Shown: positions 8,601 to 16,278, numbered from the stretch's first letter. The stretch: 64,000 nt of DNA from UBA2334 sp049653005 (GCA_049653005.1 JBASFL010000091.1:1-64000), one strand, 5' to 3'. The notes: generated from the sequence alone by a model not told the origin. Program-made: numbers and translations.

Positions 8601-9812
8601 GGCCACGGGCCGGGTTTGCAGCGCCACCAGCCGCCGTGCCTTGGCCACCACGGCCAGGGCTTGGCGCTCGATCAGCCGGTGCTCGCCCGGTGTGGGGCCT
8701 TGGGCCGTGGTCACCACCGGGTCTGTGGCACCGGCGGCCTCGGGTTGTGCCAGGTAAAACGGCACATCGGAGGTGGACAGCCCGTGGGCTGCACCCTCCC
8801 AAGCCGCCTGGTCGCCCGAGCGAAACGGCTGCGTGGCGAGCATGGGCACCCGCCAGCGGGCCAGCAGCGGCTGCATGGCGGCGGCCTGCGGGGTGAACTG
8901 GTGCAACACCAGCAGCGCGGGGTGGGGTTGGCGCGGGGCGCCGGTGCCTGCGTTGGTTGCAGGGAGGGCGGGCAACTCCAGCACCTCGGCCAGGCTTTGG
9001 GGGGTGGTTTGCTGGCCAAACACCGCGTAGGCCCACAGGCCTTCGCGTTCGAACAGGCGCAGCCACTCATCCAGCCAGGCGGTGCCGCCGTCCACCAGGT
9101 GGTGGCGGTGCACCATCACGGCCACGGCGGGCCGGGTGCAGTCGCGCTGGGGCTGGGCACGGCACCAGCGCAGCAGGGCGGCGGCATCGGGCAGCAGGCC
9201 CGGCACGTCGGGGTGGTAAATGCCGCGCACGGGCCATTGCTGTGGCGCGGGCAGACTGGGCAACGGTTGGCCCAGCAGCACCGCCTGGGCCAATGCAACG
9301 GCGTGGTGCAGGTTGCGGGCGCCACCGGGCTTGATGAACGCGGCCATGCGGGCCACGGCCGGTGGGGTTTCGGCTGGGGTGGCCGTTGTGACAGGTGTGA
9401 CCCACACCACACGCCCGGGTGCCCGTGCCGCAAACGCGGCCAGCGGCTCGCCCACCTGGCGCTGCAGCCGCTGCACCACGCTGGAGTGGGGTGCATCCAC
9501 CCACACCAGCCCGGCCTGGGCCAGCGCGCGGGTCAAGGCATGGGTTTGTTCGGGTGTGGGCGTGGCGGCACCCGCCAGTGGGTACGACAGGTGCACAAAC
9601 GCCAGCCCGGCGCGTTGGGCTTCCTGCTGCACGGTGGCGCTGCGGGCGGCGGTGGTCACGTCGGAGGTGATCCACAGCAGCGCATCGGCGGCATGTACCA
9701 CGGCGTTCACCCCACTGCCCCAGACCAACAGGCAAACCCACACCAGCCGGGCCAACGTGCGGCCCAGCCGCGCCCACTGGGTTGAAGGTGTTGAAGGCGT
9801 CAAGGACGGCAT
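5616..9812 (-). CDS. cobN: CobN-type chelatase with export signal and C-terminal membrane anchor
   Basis: A protein of 1,398 residues from the ATG at 9812, which overlaps the preceding stop as TGATG; a TTG lies one codon earlier. The core belongs to the CobN/BchH/ChlH family, with the signature HFGTHGTQEW (His583, His587, Glu591) and KSRGLDVHDDALLPLGD. Canonical CobN is cytoplasmic and works with AAA+ partners. Here the N-terminus has a positively charged segment, a hydrophobic core (LARLVWVCLLVWGSG) and a likely cleavage region at VVHA-AD. The C-terminus has an Ala/Pro-rich linker, then a hydrophobic helix (ALVGVLVLLGLVGGAAH), then a short basic tail. I infer a catalytic domain tethered on the periplasmic side. 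The next genes upstream encode ExbB/ExbD-like proteins. Substrate and direction (insertion or removal of metal) are unknown. Confidence 0.88.
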   Translation of the reverse strand: MPSLTPSTPSTQWARLGRTLARLVWVCLLVWGSGVNAVVHAADALLWITSDVTTAARSATVQQEAQRAGLAFVHLSYPLAGAATPTPEQTHALTRALAQAGLVWVDAPHSSVVQRLQRQVGEPLAAFAARAPGRVVWVTPVTTATPAETPPAVARMAAFIKPGGARNLHHAVALAQAVLLGQPLPSLPAPQQWPVRGIYHPDVPGLLPDAAALLRWCRAQPQRDCTRPAVAVMVHRHHLVDGGTAWLDEWLRLFEREGLWAYAVFGQQTTPQSLAEVLELPALPATNAGTGAPRQPHPALLVLHQFTPQAAAMQPLLARWRVPMLATQPFRSGDQAAWEGAAHGLSTSDVPFYLAQPEAAGATDPVVTTAQGPTPGEHRLIERQALAVVAKARRLVALQTRPVAQQRLVAMVYNYPPGGKHFGASFLNVPRSLEEVSQGLADAGYRTRRVPENDWIDGLQPLLAAYYPSADLLGLLRSGQAAAWPVARYLERWQALPEAVRTRMLAHWGPPERSRYVVQWQGEPVFVVPRMQAGQLSVLPQPPREETLHNGQNPFMHKSKVPLSHHYLAVYQWAQDSADALIHFGTHGTQEWANGKSRGLDVHDDALLPLGDLPVVYPYIVDNLGEALTAKRRGRALLVSHRTPTFAPAGFEARMAQMHEVMHEWETVDEGPTRRALEKQLVAQFVEHQLHRDLGWSAERIAADFTGFLELLHPYLDQLAQSSQPKGLAVFGRVPTPEQRSQTILQALRKPLIDALGEDIDEAFLIRHDSVATSRPARWLAVALKDAQAASTLDLRPALAEPAAGPVRAEDHVPNRAARQPIDTPALLKLALRAQELERLLATKGEMPGLLAALQGRFVPAAYGGDPIRNPESLPTGRNLTGLDPSRLPTRQAYEVAQTLFNDWFKDHTARHGGQPPERMALSLWAGETLRHQGILEAQALVALGVRPVWDDTGRPIRVDTLSPAELGRPRVDVLLSVTGSYRDQFPALMALLDQAVAQVAAAEPGNTVARLTRQVATELRQRGVPGPQADTLARVRAFGNAVGDYGTGLAEAVQADGLQSEDQRLGQLFLQRMGQPYLAGEPVEGLGHGVAVQAFSAHLRRTDTAVLSRSSHLYAMVSSDDPFQYLGGLSAAARVAGRPQGLELHVSQLQDVGEAHTETARLAIAREMQSRYLHPGWLQAQKAEGYAGTLQVLKAVQFAWGWQSVSPDTVRSDHWQSFHDVLVRDKHSLGLPEWLRSHPQAYAQALERLVQAQRLGHWQADAATRQELARLYQELTRQDPLPNELPGVREWVAQQAPAAQAAPPSAPVAHAAVPAPLPQLLPQPTASLAAKAPAQPLLNGVLLQRQPDIEPSQAQSPLALALQRALVGVLVLLGLVGGAAHQFQRGQRPVFTPPAAA

Positions 9813-10177
9813 CAACGGGAACCGGATGTTTGAGGGGGGGTGGCCACCGAGGCGCCGCCGCCGTCTTCGGGGATGTAGATGATGTTGCCGTCGTCCAGCC
9901 GGTAGGCCACCCCTGCCCGCACGCCATGCCCCTGGCTGGCCTTGCCGGCACCTTTGAAGCGCACCTCGCGCCCTTGCTCACGCACCACCATTTCCATGTC
10001 GGGTTGCCCTGCGTTTTGCACGGTGGTGGCGTTTGCCGATACATCGCTCTGGGTTTTGGCGGCCACGGCGGTCAACAGGGCCACCACCAGCACCAGGAAC
10101 ACGTCCACCAGGTTGATGGCGGACAGCATGGGGTCGTCGTCTTCCTCGGCCAGCACGTTCAGGTGGCGGGGGCTCAT
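9812..10177 (-). CDS. DUF2149 family protein, ExbD-like single-pass membrane protein
   Basis: A 121-residue protein with one N-terminal membrane helix (SAINLVDVFLVLVVALLTAV) preceded by an acidic stretch (EEDDDP). This arrangement recalls the ExbD/TolR transmembrane segment with its functional Asp, here Asp in NLVDVF. The remaining 80 residues would lie in the periplasm. I recognise the protein as DUF2149, a family I know mainly as a neighbour of MotA/TolQ/ExbB channels and CobN-like chelatases. It overlaps the channel gene upstream by 4 nt and the chelatase gene downstream by 3 nt. The ExbD comparison is structural inference. Confidence 0.75.
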   Translation of the reverse strand: MSPRHLNVLAEEDDDPMLSAINLVDVFLVLVVALLTAVAAKTQSDVSANATTVQNAGQPDMEMVVREQGREVRFKGAGKASQGHGVRAGVAYRLDDGNIIYIPEDGGGASVATPPQTSGSR

Positions 10178-10641
10178 GAACCCACCCCGCGGCGTTTGCG
10201 CTCGGCCAGCAGCTCGGCCAGCAACCAGCGGCGGCGCACGGAATACACCACCAGCCCCACAGACGCGGCGGCCAGGGCCAGCACCACGCCCGCAAACGCC
10301 CCACTGAACACCGCCAGGGCCTGCTGGCCTTGACCGGCCGCCACGCTTTGCAGGGCGGGGCCCAGGGGAATCATGGTGGCAATCAGCCCCAGCATGGGGG
10401 ACAGGCGGCTGAGCAGGCGCACCGGCTCGATCTGGCGCACCAGCTGCAACTCCAGCTCTTCCATGGACACATCAGGTGCCACCACCAACGAGCGGTATTG
10501 CGGCCTGTAACGGCGCTGCCACGCCTCCATCAGCGCCATACCCGCCACCCAAAGTGCGTACACAAACGCCGCCGCCACCAGGGCCAGCACGGGCCACAGC
10601 AGCGCCTGCGCCACCATGGAAAATCCAGATTCAATCAGCAT
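10174..10641 (-). CDS. MotA/TolQ/ExbB family proton channel subunit
   Basis: A 155-residue inner-membrane protein with three predicted helices: near residues 8-30, near 84-105 (LSPMLGLIATMIPLGPAL) and near 112-135 (VFSGAFAGVVLALAAASVGLV). The middle block matches the TolQ/ExbB pattern, in which a P-x-L-G-L-x-G/A-T-V/M-x-G motif lines the channel. It is shorter than typical ExbB. It is followed directly by the DUF2149 and CobN genes, so the three probably form one energised membrane complex. No TonB gene was seen in the window. Confidence 0.85.
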   Translation of the reverse strand: MLIESGFSMVAQALLWPVLALVAAAFVYALWVAGMALMEAWQRRYRPQYRSLVVAPDVSMEELELQLVRQIEPVRLLSRLSPMLGLIATMIPLGPALQSVAAGQGQQALAVFSGAFAGVVLALAAASVGLVVYSVRRRWLLAELLAERKRRGVGS

Positions 10642-10675
10642 GCGGGACCTTTATGGGTTTGATTGGGTGAAAAAT

Positions 10676-11470
10676 TCAATTCAACTTCGGTAGCGAGACC
10701 CACTGATCCATCAAGCGGTGGATGGCAATTCGATGCTCAAAAACCGCTTCCAGCGCACGGTGCGTGGCGGCATCGCCACTGGGGCCGCAGTGGTGCACGC
10801 GGCCCTGGTGCAGCACCAGCACCTCGTCGGCCGCCAGCGCGGTGGAAATTTCGTGCAACACGCTGACCACCGTTTTGCCGCTGGCCACCAGTTGGCGCAC
10901 CAACAGCAGCCAGTCGGCCTGGTGCGGCGGGTCGAGGTTGGCCAGGGGTTCGTCCATCAGCAGCACGTCGGCGTCCACGGCCAGGGCGCGGGCCAGCAGC
11001 ACGCGCTGGCGCTCGCCGCCCGACAGCTCACCCAGCGGTGTGCAGGCCCAGCCCCAGGCTTGGGTTTGGCGCAGGGCACGCTCCACGGCGGCGTGGTCGG
11101 CATCGGTGGGTGGGCTCAGCCAGCTCTGGTGCGGCAGGCGGCCCAGCATGGTCACGTCGTAAGCGGTGAGGTCGTCGGCCCCGTCGGCCCCTGCCCCGCC
11201 CTGCCCCAGCCAGCTCAGATGGCGGGCGCGGTCACGCGGGCCCCAGGCTGACAGGTCTCGCCCCAGCAGCTGCACGGTGCCACTGCACGGCAGCAGGCCA
11301 CCCAGGCATTTCAGCAGCGTGGACTTGCCCGCCCCATTGGGCCCCACGATGCTGAGCCAGCGCCCGGCAGGCACCGCCACGCTCACGCCGTGCAACACAG
11401 GGTGTTTGTGCGAACCAGAACCCAGGCTGGCGCTGACCTGTTGCGCACTGATTGCTATATGTTTTGCCAT
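10676..11470 (-). CDS. btuD: Cobalamin ABC transporter ATP-binding protein BtuD
   Basis: A FecCD-type importer ATPase of 264 residues. It has Walker A GPNGAGKST, signature LSGGERQRVLLARAL, and Walker B ADVLLMDEPLANLD followed by an H-loop in VSVLHEI. The ATG at 11470 is preferred because it lies 5 nt past the btuC stop and is preceded by GGGGTGAG. An in-frame ATG at 11503 would overlap btuC. Together with BtuC and BtuF it would import corrinoids from the periplasm. A 34-nt gap separates it from the channel gene. Confidence 0.93.
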   Translation of the reverse strand: MAKHIAISAQQVSASLGSGSHKHPVLHGVSVAVPAGRWLSIVGPNGAGKSTLLKCLGGLLPCSGTVQLLGRDLSAWGPRDRARHLSWLGQGGAGADGADDLTAYDVTMLGRLPHQSWLSPPTDADHAAVERALRQTQAWGWACTPLGELSGGERQRVLLARALAVDADVLLMDEPLANLDPPHQADWLLLVRQLVASGKTVVSVLHEISTALAADEVLVLHQGRVHHCGPSGDAATHRALEAVFEHRIAIHRLMDQWVSLPKLN

Positions 11471-11475
11471 GCCAC

Positions 11476-12546
11476 TCACCCCGCCCGCCTGTGCATCAGC
11501 CACAGCAGGTAGCCACCGCCCAGCACGGCGGTCAGCACGCCCACGGGCAACTCTTGCGGGGCCAAAACGCCTCGTGCCAGCGTGTCGGCCAGCAGCAGCA
11601 ACACGCCACCCATGAGGCTGGACAAGGCCAGCAGCCGCGCATGGGTGGTTTTGACAGCCGAGCGCACCAGGTGCGGCGCGGCCAAGCCCACGAACGCAAT
11701 GAGGCCGGTTTGCGCCACCGCCGTGCCCGTGGCCAGGGCCAGCACGGCCACCAGCGCCACGCGCAGCGCACCCAGCGGCAGCCCCAGGCTGGCAGCGGTG
11801 GCCTCACCCAGGCTCAAGCCATCCAGCACCCTTGAAAACGCCAGCGCCACAGCCAAGCACGGCAACCACACGCTGCCCATGATGCCCACCGCCGCCCAAC
11901 CCACGAACCCGGTGGAGCCCAGCATGAAGGCCTGCATGGCCTGCAAAATATCGGGCGACAGCAGCGTGACCAGCGAGCTGAAGGCCCCCAGCACCACGCC
12001 CACCACCACACCGGCCAGCAACAGGCGCAGCGTGTGCTGCACGCCTTTGGCCAGCAACAAGGTCAGCAGCACGGCCAGCACCGCACCCACAAAGGCGGCA
12101 CCGGTCAACCCGGCGCGCACTACCCAACTGGTGGCCATGGGGCTCACGCCCAGCAACGACAGTGCACTGGCCACCCCCAGCGTGGCCCCCGATGCGCTGC
12201 CCAGCAAAAACGGGTCGGCCAACGGGTTGCGAAACAGGCCTTGCGCCACAGCACCGGCCAGGCCCAGCAAGGCCCCGGCCAAAAATGCGCCGAGCGTGCG
12301 CGGGGCGCGGATGTCCCAGACGATTTGGGCCGAGATGGCGCTGTCTGCGTTGGACGGATCCCAGGCCTCCCCCAGCAGTTGCCCCAGCACCTGAAAAATG
12401 GGTTCCACCCCCGTGCTGCCCACCGCCAGGCTCACCACGGCCAAGGCGCCCGCCGCCAGCACCAGGCCGAGCCCCAACCACCACGCACGGCGTGTGCCGG
12501 TGTCGGGCCGGGCACCTGAGCCCAGTGAAACCGGGGTGCCGCTCAC
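11476..12546 (-). CDS. btuC: Cobalamin ABC transporter permease BtuC
   Basis: A FecCD-family permease of about 356 residues with multiple hydrophobic helices. Family blocks are IRAPRTLGAFLAGALLGLAGAVAQGLFRNPLADPFLLG and, near the C-terminus, GLIAFVGLAAPHLVR, which is the coupling-helix region contacting the ATPase. The start was set at the GTG at 12546, which overlaps the btuF stop as GTGA and has AAAGGA about nine bases upstream. A longer GTG start at 12585 would overlap btuF by 43 nt. Confidence 0.92.
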   Translation of the reverse strand: MSGTPVSLGSGARPDTGTRRAWWLGLGLVLAAGALAVVSLAVGSTGVEPIFQVLGQLLGEAWDPSNADSAISAQIVWDIRAPRTLGAFLAGALLGLAGAVAQGLFRNPLADPFLLGSASGATLGVASALSLLGVSPMATSWVVRAGLTGAAFVGAVLAVLLTLLLAKGVQHTLRLLLAGVVVGVVLGAFSSLVTLLSPDILQAMQAFMLGSTGFVGWAAVGIMGSVWLPCLAVALAFSRVLDGLSLGEATAASLGLPLGALRVALVAVLALATGTAVAQTGLIAFVGLAAPHLVRSAVKTTHARLLALSSLMGGVLLLLADTLARGVLAPQELPVGVLTAVLGGGYLLWLMHRRAG

Positions 12547-13460
12547 CGCTGGTTTCCTTTTTCGGGAAATTTGGCTGTGATGCACCCCGCCATCAGCCGC
12601 GCGGCCTCGGCCATGCGGGGACCGGGGCGCACCAGCACATCCGATTCATCCAGGCTGAACACACACAGCCGGTCTTGCGCAATGGCTTTCATGCCCTTCC
12701 AGCCAGGGCGGTCGGTCATGCCGGTGAAGTTGCGGGCACCCACCATGATGAGGTCGGGGTTGGCGCGCACCACAAACTCGGGGTTGAGTTTGGGGAACGG
12801 CCCCAGCTCAGGCCCCAGGATGTTTTTCACCCCCAGGCGGGTGAGCGTTTCACCAATGAACGACGACGCGCCCGCGCCATACGGCGCACGGTTCACCTCG
12901 AAGTACACCCGCGTGGCTTTTGCAGGGGCGGGCAGCGACTGGGCGGCGGCAGACACCGCCGCGTCGATGTGCCGCCACACCTTGTCGGCCTCGGCCACCG
13001 GCTGGCCCAGGGCCTGCGCCACCTTGCGCAGCACGCGCTGCACATCGGCGTGGGTTTTGGGCTCCAGCACCACCACCTTCAGGCCCAGGGACTCCAGGCG
13101 GTCGGCCGCGCGGGACGAGATGGAAATCAGCACCAGATCGGGCCGCATGGCCACCACGGCTTCGATGTTGGGGTCCAGCCCGCCACCGAGCTGTGGCAGC
13201 TTTTTGAGCGTGGCGGGAAAGTTGGAATAGCGGTCCACCCCCACCAGCCGGTGACATTGGCCCAGCTCACACACGGTTTCGCTGAGCGAAGGAAGCAGGC
13301 TGACCACGCGCTGCGGCGGCGCGGCCAGCGTGACGGTGCGGCCCCGGTCGTCGGTCACTTCAATGCCCGCCGCCTGCGCCGGCAGCGCACCCGCACACAG
13401 CCACACCATGGCAACCCAGATTTCACGCCAAAAATGCCGCTTGCGCTTGATGGAAAACAT
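12543..13460 (-). CDS. btuF: Periplasmic corrinoid-binding protein BtuF
   Basis: A 305-residue substrate-binding protein of the BtuF/FecB fold. A signal peptide is clear: basic start KRKRH, hydrophobic core WVAMVWLCAGALPA, cleavage near AQAAG. The mature start, IEVTDDRGRTVTL followed by QRVVSLLPSLSETVCELG, is typical of B12-binding BtuF. It delivers corrinoids to BtuCD. The gene begins one nucleotide after the cobU stop and is followed by btuC through a 4-nt overlap. Confidence 0.93.
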   Translation of the reverse strand: MFSIKRKRHFWREIWVAMVWLCAGALPAQAAGIEVTDDRGRTVTLAAPPQRVVSLLPSLSETVCELGQCHRLVGVDRYSNFPATLKKLPQLGGGLDPNIEAVVAMRPDLVLISISSRAADRLESLGLKVVVLEPKTHADVQRVLRKVAQALGQPVAEADKVWRHIDAAVSAAAQSLPAPAKATRVYFEVNRAPYGAGASSFIGETLTRLGVKNILGPELGPFPKLNPEFVVRANPDLIMVGARNFTGMTDRPGWKGMKAIAQDRLCVFSLDESDVLVRPGPRMAEAARLMAGCITAKFPEKGNQR

Positions 13461-13461
13461 G

Positions 13462-14070
13462 TTATTGCTCTTCTTTCAGGACCAATGGCAGCCCCGCCAC
13501 CATCAACACCACGCGCTGGCTCGCGGCAGCCACGGCCTGGTTGAGCTGGCCCAGGGTGTCCACGAAGTGCCGCACCTCGGCCCCCATGGGGATGACACCC
13601 AGCCCAATTTCGTTGCCCACCAGCACCACGGGGCCCGGGGCGTTTTTCAAAGACTCCACAAGTGGAGCAAACAAACCAACACCATCAAGCGCTGGAGGCA
13701 TTTTTGATGCTAAATCTTTGTCAGCAGGCATCAGCAGGTTGGTCAGCCACAGCGTGAGGCAGTCCACCACCAGCAAGTGGTGCGGGGCGCTGAGGCGCGC
13801 AATGGCCTGGGCCAGGGCCACCGGCTCTTCCAGCGTGGCCATGCCGGGCACGCGCAACGCACGGTCGGCCTGGTGGCGGGCGATGCGCTGGCGCATTTCG
13901 CCGTCCCAAGGCTGGGCGGTGGCAATGAAGGTGGCTTGGCGTGGCACGCCGTTCACCGCAGGCCCGGCCAGCCAGGCGGCGGTCAGGCTTTCGGCCCGGC
14001 GCGATTTGCCACTTTTCTGGCCACCCAGAATCAGTTCGCAACCGGCGATGGGGGTGTTCAGCTCAGCCAT
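13462..14070 (-). CDS. cobU: Adenosylcobinamide kinase / guanylyltransferase CobU
   Basis: A bifunctional enzyme of 202 residues that phosphorylates adenosylcobinamide and transfers GMP to it. The P-loop GGQKSGKS is at residues 16-23, followed by the conserved HHLLVVDCLTLWLTNLL and VVLVGNEIGLGVIPM blocks. Residues about 119-135, between the last two blocks, are encoded by a copy of the window-wide AAGCGCTGG repeat (13666-13715) that keeps the frame open; the protein is longer than the roughly 180-residue enteric enzyme. The start overlaps the upstream gene by 8 nt. Confidence 0.94.
   Translation of the reverse strand: MAELNTPIAGCELILGGQKSGKSRRAESLTAAWLAGPAVNGVPRQATFIATAQPWDGEMRQRIARHQADRALRVPGMATLEEPVALAQAIARLSAPHHLLVVDCLTLWLTNLLMPADKDLASKMPPALDGVGLFAPLVESLKNAPGPVVLVGNEIGLGVIPMGAEVRHFVDTLGQLNQAVAAASQRVVLMVAGLPLVLKEEQ
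13666..13715 (+). repeat. AAGCGCTGG repeat, copy a, inside cobU
   Basis: A copy of the interspersed repeat with core AAGCGCTGG at 13687-13695, read on the plus strand. It is flanked by CAACACCATC on the 5' side and AGGCATTTTTGATGCTAAA on the 3' side. It lies entirely inside cobU, which is read from the other strand, and contributes about 17 codons without a stop. Confidence 0.7.
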
Positions 14071-14884
14071 GTTGTTCGCTCCAGCGTTGCACGATGGCGG
14101 CCAGTTGCGCCACGCCGTCGGTCAGTGCGGCGGGGCCAGGCTGCAGGATGTCGGCCGATTTGATTTCAAACAACTGCCCGTTGCGCACAGCGGCCACGTC
14201 TTGCCAGCCAGGGCGGGCAGCCACTTTTTCAGCCCTGAATTTTTTGCCGCACCAGCTGCCAATGACGATGTCGGGGTTGCGCCGCACGATCTCGTCGCCG
14301 CTGGCGATGATGCGGTCTTTGCCCATGGCTTGGGTGGCCAGCTCGGGGAAACAGTCGTCCCCACCCGCTATGCCCACCAGCTCGGACACCCAGCGGATGG
14401 CGCTGATGTGGGGCTCGTCCCATTCCTCAAAAAACACGCGGGGCCTGCGCTTGCCCGCCGCTTCGCGTGCAGCGGCCTGGGCGCGGATGGCATCGAGCCC
14501 GACTTGCATGGCGTGGATGCGGCGCAGCCCTTCGTCGGCGCAGCCCACCATGGCCGCCACCTGGTACAGCATGGAAAAAATCTGGTCCACGCTGCGCTGG
14601 TTGAACACCGTGACCTGCACCCCGGCGCGCACCAGCTGCGCGGCAATGTCGGCTTGCAGGTCGGAAAAGCCAAACACGCAGTCGGGCTGGAGCGCCAGGA
14701 TTTTGTCGATCTTGGCGCTCAGAAACGCGCTGACCTTGGGCTTTTCGTCGCGGGCGCGGCGGGGCCGCACGGTGTAACCGCTGATGCCCACAATGCGCGC
14801 CTCCTGCCCCAGCAGGTACAGCCACTCGGTGGTTTCTTCGGTCAGGCAGACGATGCGTTGTGGGCCCAATTGACTGGCGTTCAT
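14063..14884 (-). CDS. Cobalamin-binding (BtuF-like) protein without signal peptide
   Basis: A 273-residue protein with the helical-backbone fold of class III substrate-binding proteins: RIVCLTEETTEWLYLLG, then KIDKILALQPDCVFGFSDLQ, VTVFNQRSVDQIFSML and a C-terminal DILQPGPAALTDGVAQL. Unlike the btuF product it has no hydrophobic N-terminus: the ATG (overlapping cobB as ATGA) leads straight into the first beta strand. It is therefore predicted to be cytoplasmic, perhaps a corrinoid carrier or sensor. Genes of this kind are often annotated only as cobalamin-binding protein. Its function is not established. Confidence 0.8.
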   Translation of the reverse strand: MNASQLGPQRIVCLTEETTEWLYLLGQEARIVGISGYTVRPRRARDEKPKVSAFLSAKIDKILALQPDCVFGFSDLQADIAAQLVRAGVQVTVFNQRSVDQIFSMLYQVAAMVGCADEGLRRIHAMQVGLDAIRAQAAAREAAGKRRPRVFFEEWDEPHISAIRWVSELVGIAGGDDCFPELATQAMGKDRIIASGDEIVRRNPDIVIGSWCGKKFRAEKVAARPGWQDVAAVRNGQLFEIKSADILQPGPAALTDGVAQLAAIVQRWSEQHG

Positions 14885-16278
14885 ACCGAGGCCTCCAGGG
14901 ATTCCGGGCTGAGCAAAGCCGCCACTGCTGCCGGGGCGGAGGGAAACCAGGCGTGGAAGTAGCTGGCGCGCACGGGGCCGTGGGCGTACAGCGCTTCACC
15001 GTCGGCCCCCGAGGCCACCGGTTGCACGGCTGCACCGGGGCGCACGGTGCGGGCCACGGCTTGCAATGGCGTTTCGGTGAGCGACCAGTGGAAGGTGTGG
15101 CCCCGCAACGTGCCTTGGCTGCCCTGGTTCACACCCGGCACATCGAGCTGCTGCGGCCCCAGCGCGGCCAGCCGCTTTTGCATGACCACGCGCCCGGGCA
15201 GCAGGCCCCACATGGCGTGGGTGGCACCGGCTTTGTCCACCAGTTCGTCGAACAGCAGCATCATGCCGCCGCACTCGGCCCACACGGGTTTGCCTTGGGC
15301 CACATGGGCGCGCAGGGCATCGCGCAGGGCGTGGTTGGCACCCAATTTTTCGGCGTGCAGTTCGGGGTAGCCACCGGGCAGCCACACCGCGTCGCACGGG
15401 GGCAAGGCGGCGTCGGCCAGGGGCGAGAAAAACACCACCTGTGCGCCGAGTTGGGCCAGGGTGTCGAGGTTGGCGGCGTAAATGAAGCACAGCGCGGCGT
15501 CACGGGCCACGGCCACGGTGCGGCCCGCCAGGGGTTGTGCGGTGTCGGGCGTGGCAGCGGGCGCGGCACCCAAGTCCACGTTCCATGCCGCCAGTTCGGC
15601 GGCACCCATCTTCCCCAGCGGGGTGGTGGCCAGGGCGTCGGCGGCGAAGTCCAGCCGTTGCAAGGCATCGGGCAACTCTTGCGCGGCCACCAGGCCCAGG
15701 TGGCGCTCGGGCAGGGTCAAGGCGGGTGAACGCATGACCGCCCCCAGCCAACCGCCCGCCCCCGTCTGGGGCACAGCGGCTTGCAGCATGGCCGCGTGGC
15801 GTTCGCTGGCCACGCGGTTGGCCAACACACCGGCCCAGCGCAGGCCGGGCTGGTAGTGCTGCAGGCCGTGGGCCACGGCGCCAAAGGTCTGCGCCATGGC
15901 CGAGGCATCGACCACGGCCAGCACCGGCACGTTGAACAGGCGGGCCAGGTCGGCGGCACTGGGTTCGCCGTCAAACAGGCCCATCACGCCTTCAATCAGG
16001 ATCAGGTCGGCCTCAGCGGCGGCTTGGGCCAGGCGCTGGCGGCAATCGGCTTCGCCGGTCATCCACAGGTCAAGCTGGTGCACGGGGGCACCGCTGGCCA
16101 ACTGGTGCCAGAACGGGTCGAGAAAATCGGGCCCGCACTTGAACACGCGCACCCGCCGCCCGGCCCGCGTGTGCAAGCGGGCCAGCGCCGAGGTGAGCGT
16201 GGTTTTGCCCTGGCCCGAGGCCGGGGCGGCCACGAGCACCGCCGGGCATTGCAGGGTGGGGTTCAACGCCCCGCCCAC
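14881..16278 (-). CDS. cobB: Cobyrinate a,c-diamide synthase CobB/CbiA
   Basis: A glutamine-dependent amidotransferase of 465 residues that amidates the a and c side chains of (hydrogeno)cobyrinate. The N-terminal synthetase domain has the P-loop APASGQGKTTL (residues 18-28) and KCGPDFLDPFWH. The C-terminal glutaminase domain has the nucleophile Cys336 in VWAECGGMMLL. The start is GTG at 16278, overlapping the end of btuB by 16 nt; an ATG is not available nearby. No other ring-synthesis genes are in the window, so the full de novo pathway cannot be confirmed here. Confidence 0.94.
   Translation of the reverse strand: MGGALNPTLQCPAVLVAAPASGQGKTTLTSALARLHTRAGRRVRVFKCGPDFLDPFWHQLASGAPVHQLDLWMTGEADCRQRLAQAAAEADLILIEGVMGLFDGEPSAADLARLFNVPVLAVVDASAMAQTFGAVAHGLQHYQPGLRWAGVLANRVASERHAAMLQAAVPQTGAGGWLGAVMRSPALTLPERHLGLVAAQELPDALQRLDFAADALATTPLGKMGAAELAAWNVDLGAAPAATPDTAQPLAGRTVAVARDAALCFIYAANLDTLAQLGAQVVFFSPLADAALPPCDAVWLPGGYPELHAEKLGANHALRDALRAHVAQGKPVWAECGGMMLLFDELVDKAGATHAMWGLLPGRVVMQKRLAALGPQQLDVPGVNQGSQGTLRGHTFHWSLTETPLQAVARTVRPGAAVQPVASGADGEALYAHGPVRASYFHAWFPSAPAAVAALLSPESLEASV

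Noticed and set aside
5925..9785. A 1,286-codon open frame on the plus strand opposite cobN
   Set aside because: It is Gly/Ala/His/Gln-rich with no recognisable domain and mirrors cobN in GC-rich DNA with strong third-position bias, so it is an antisense shadow.
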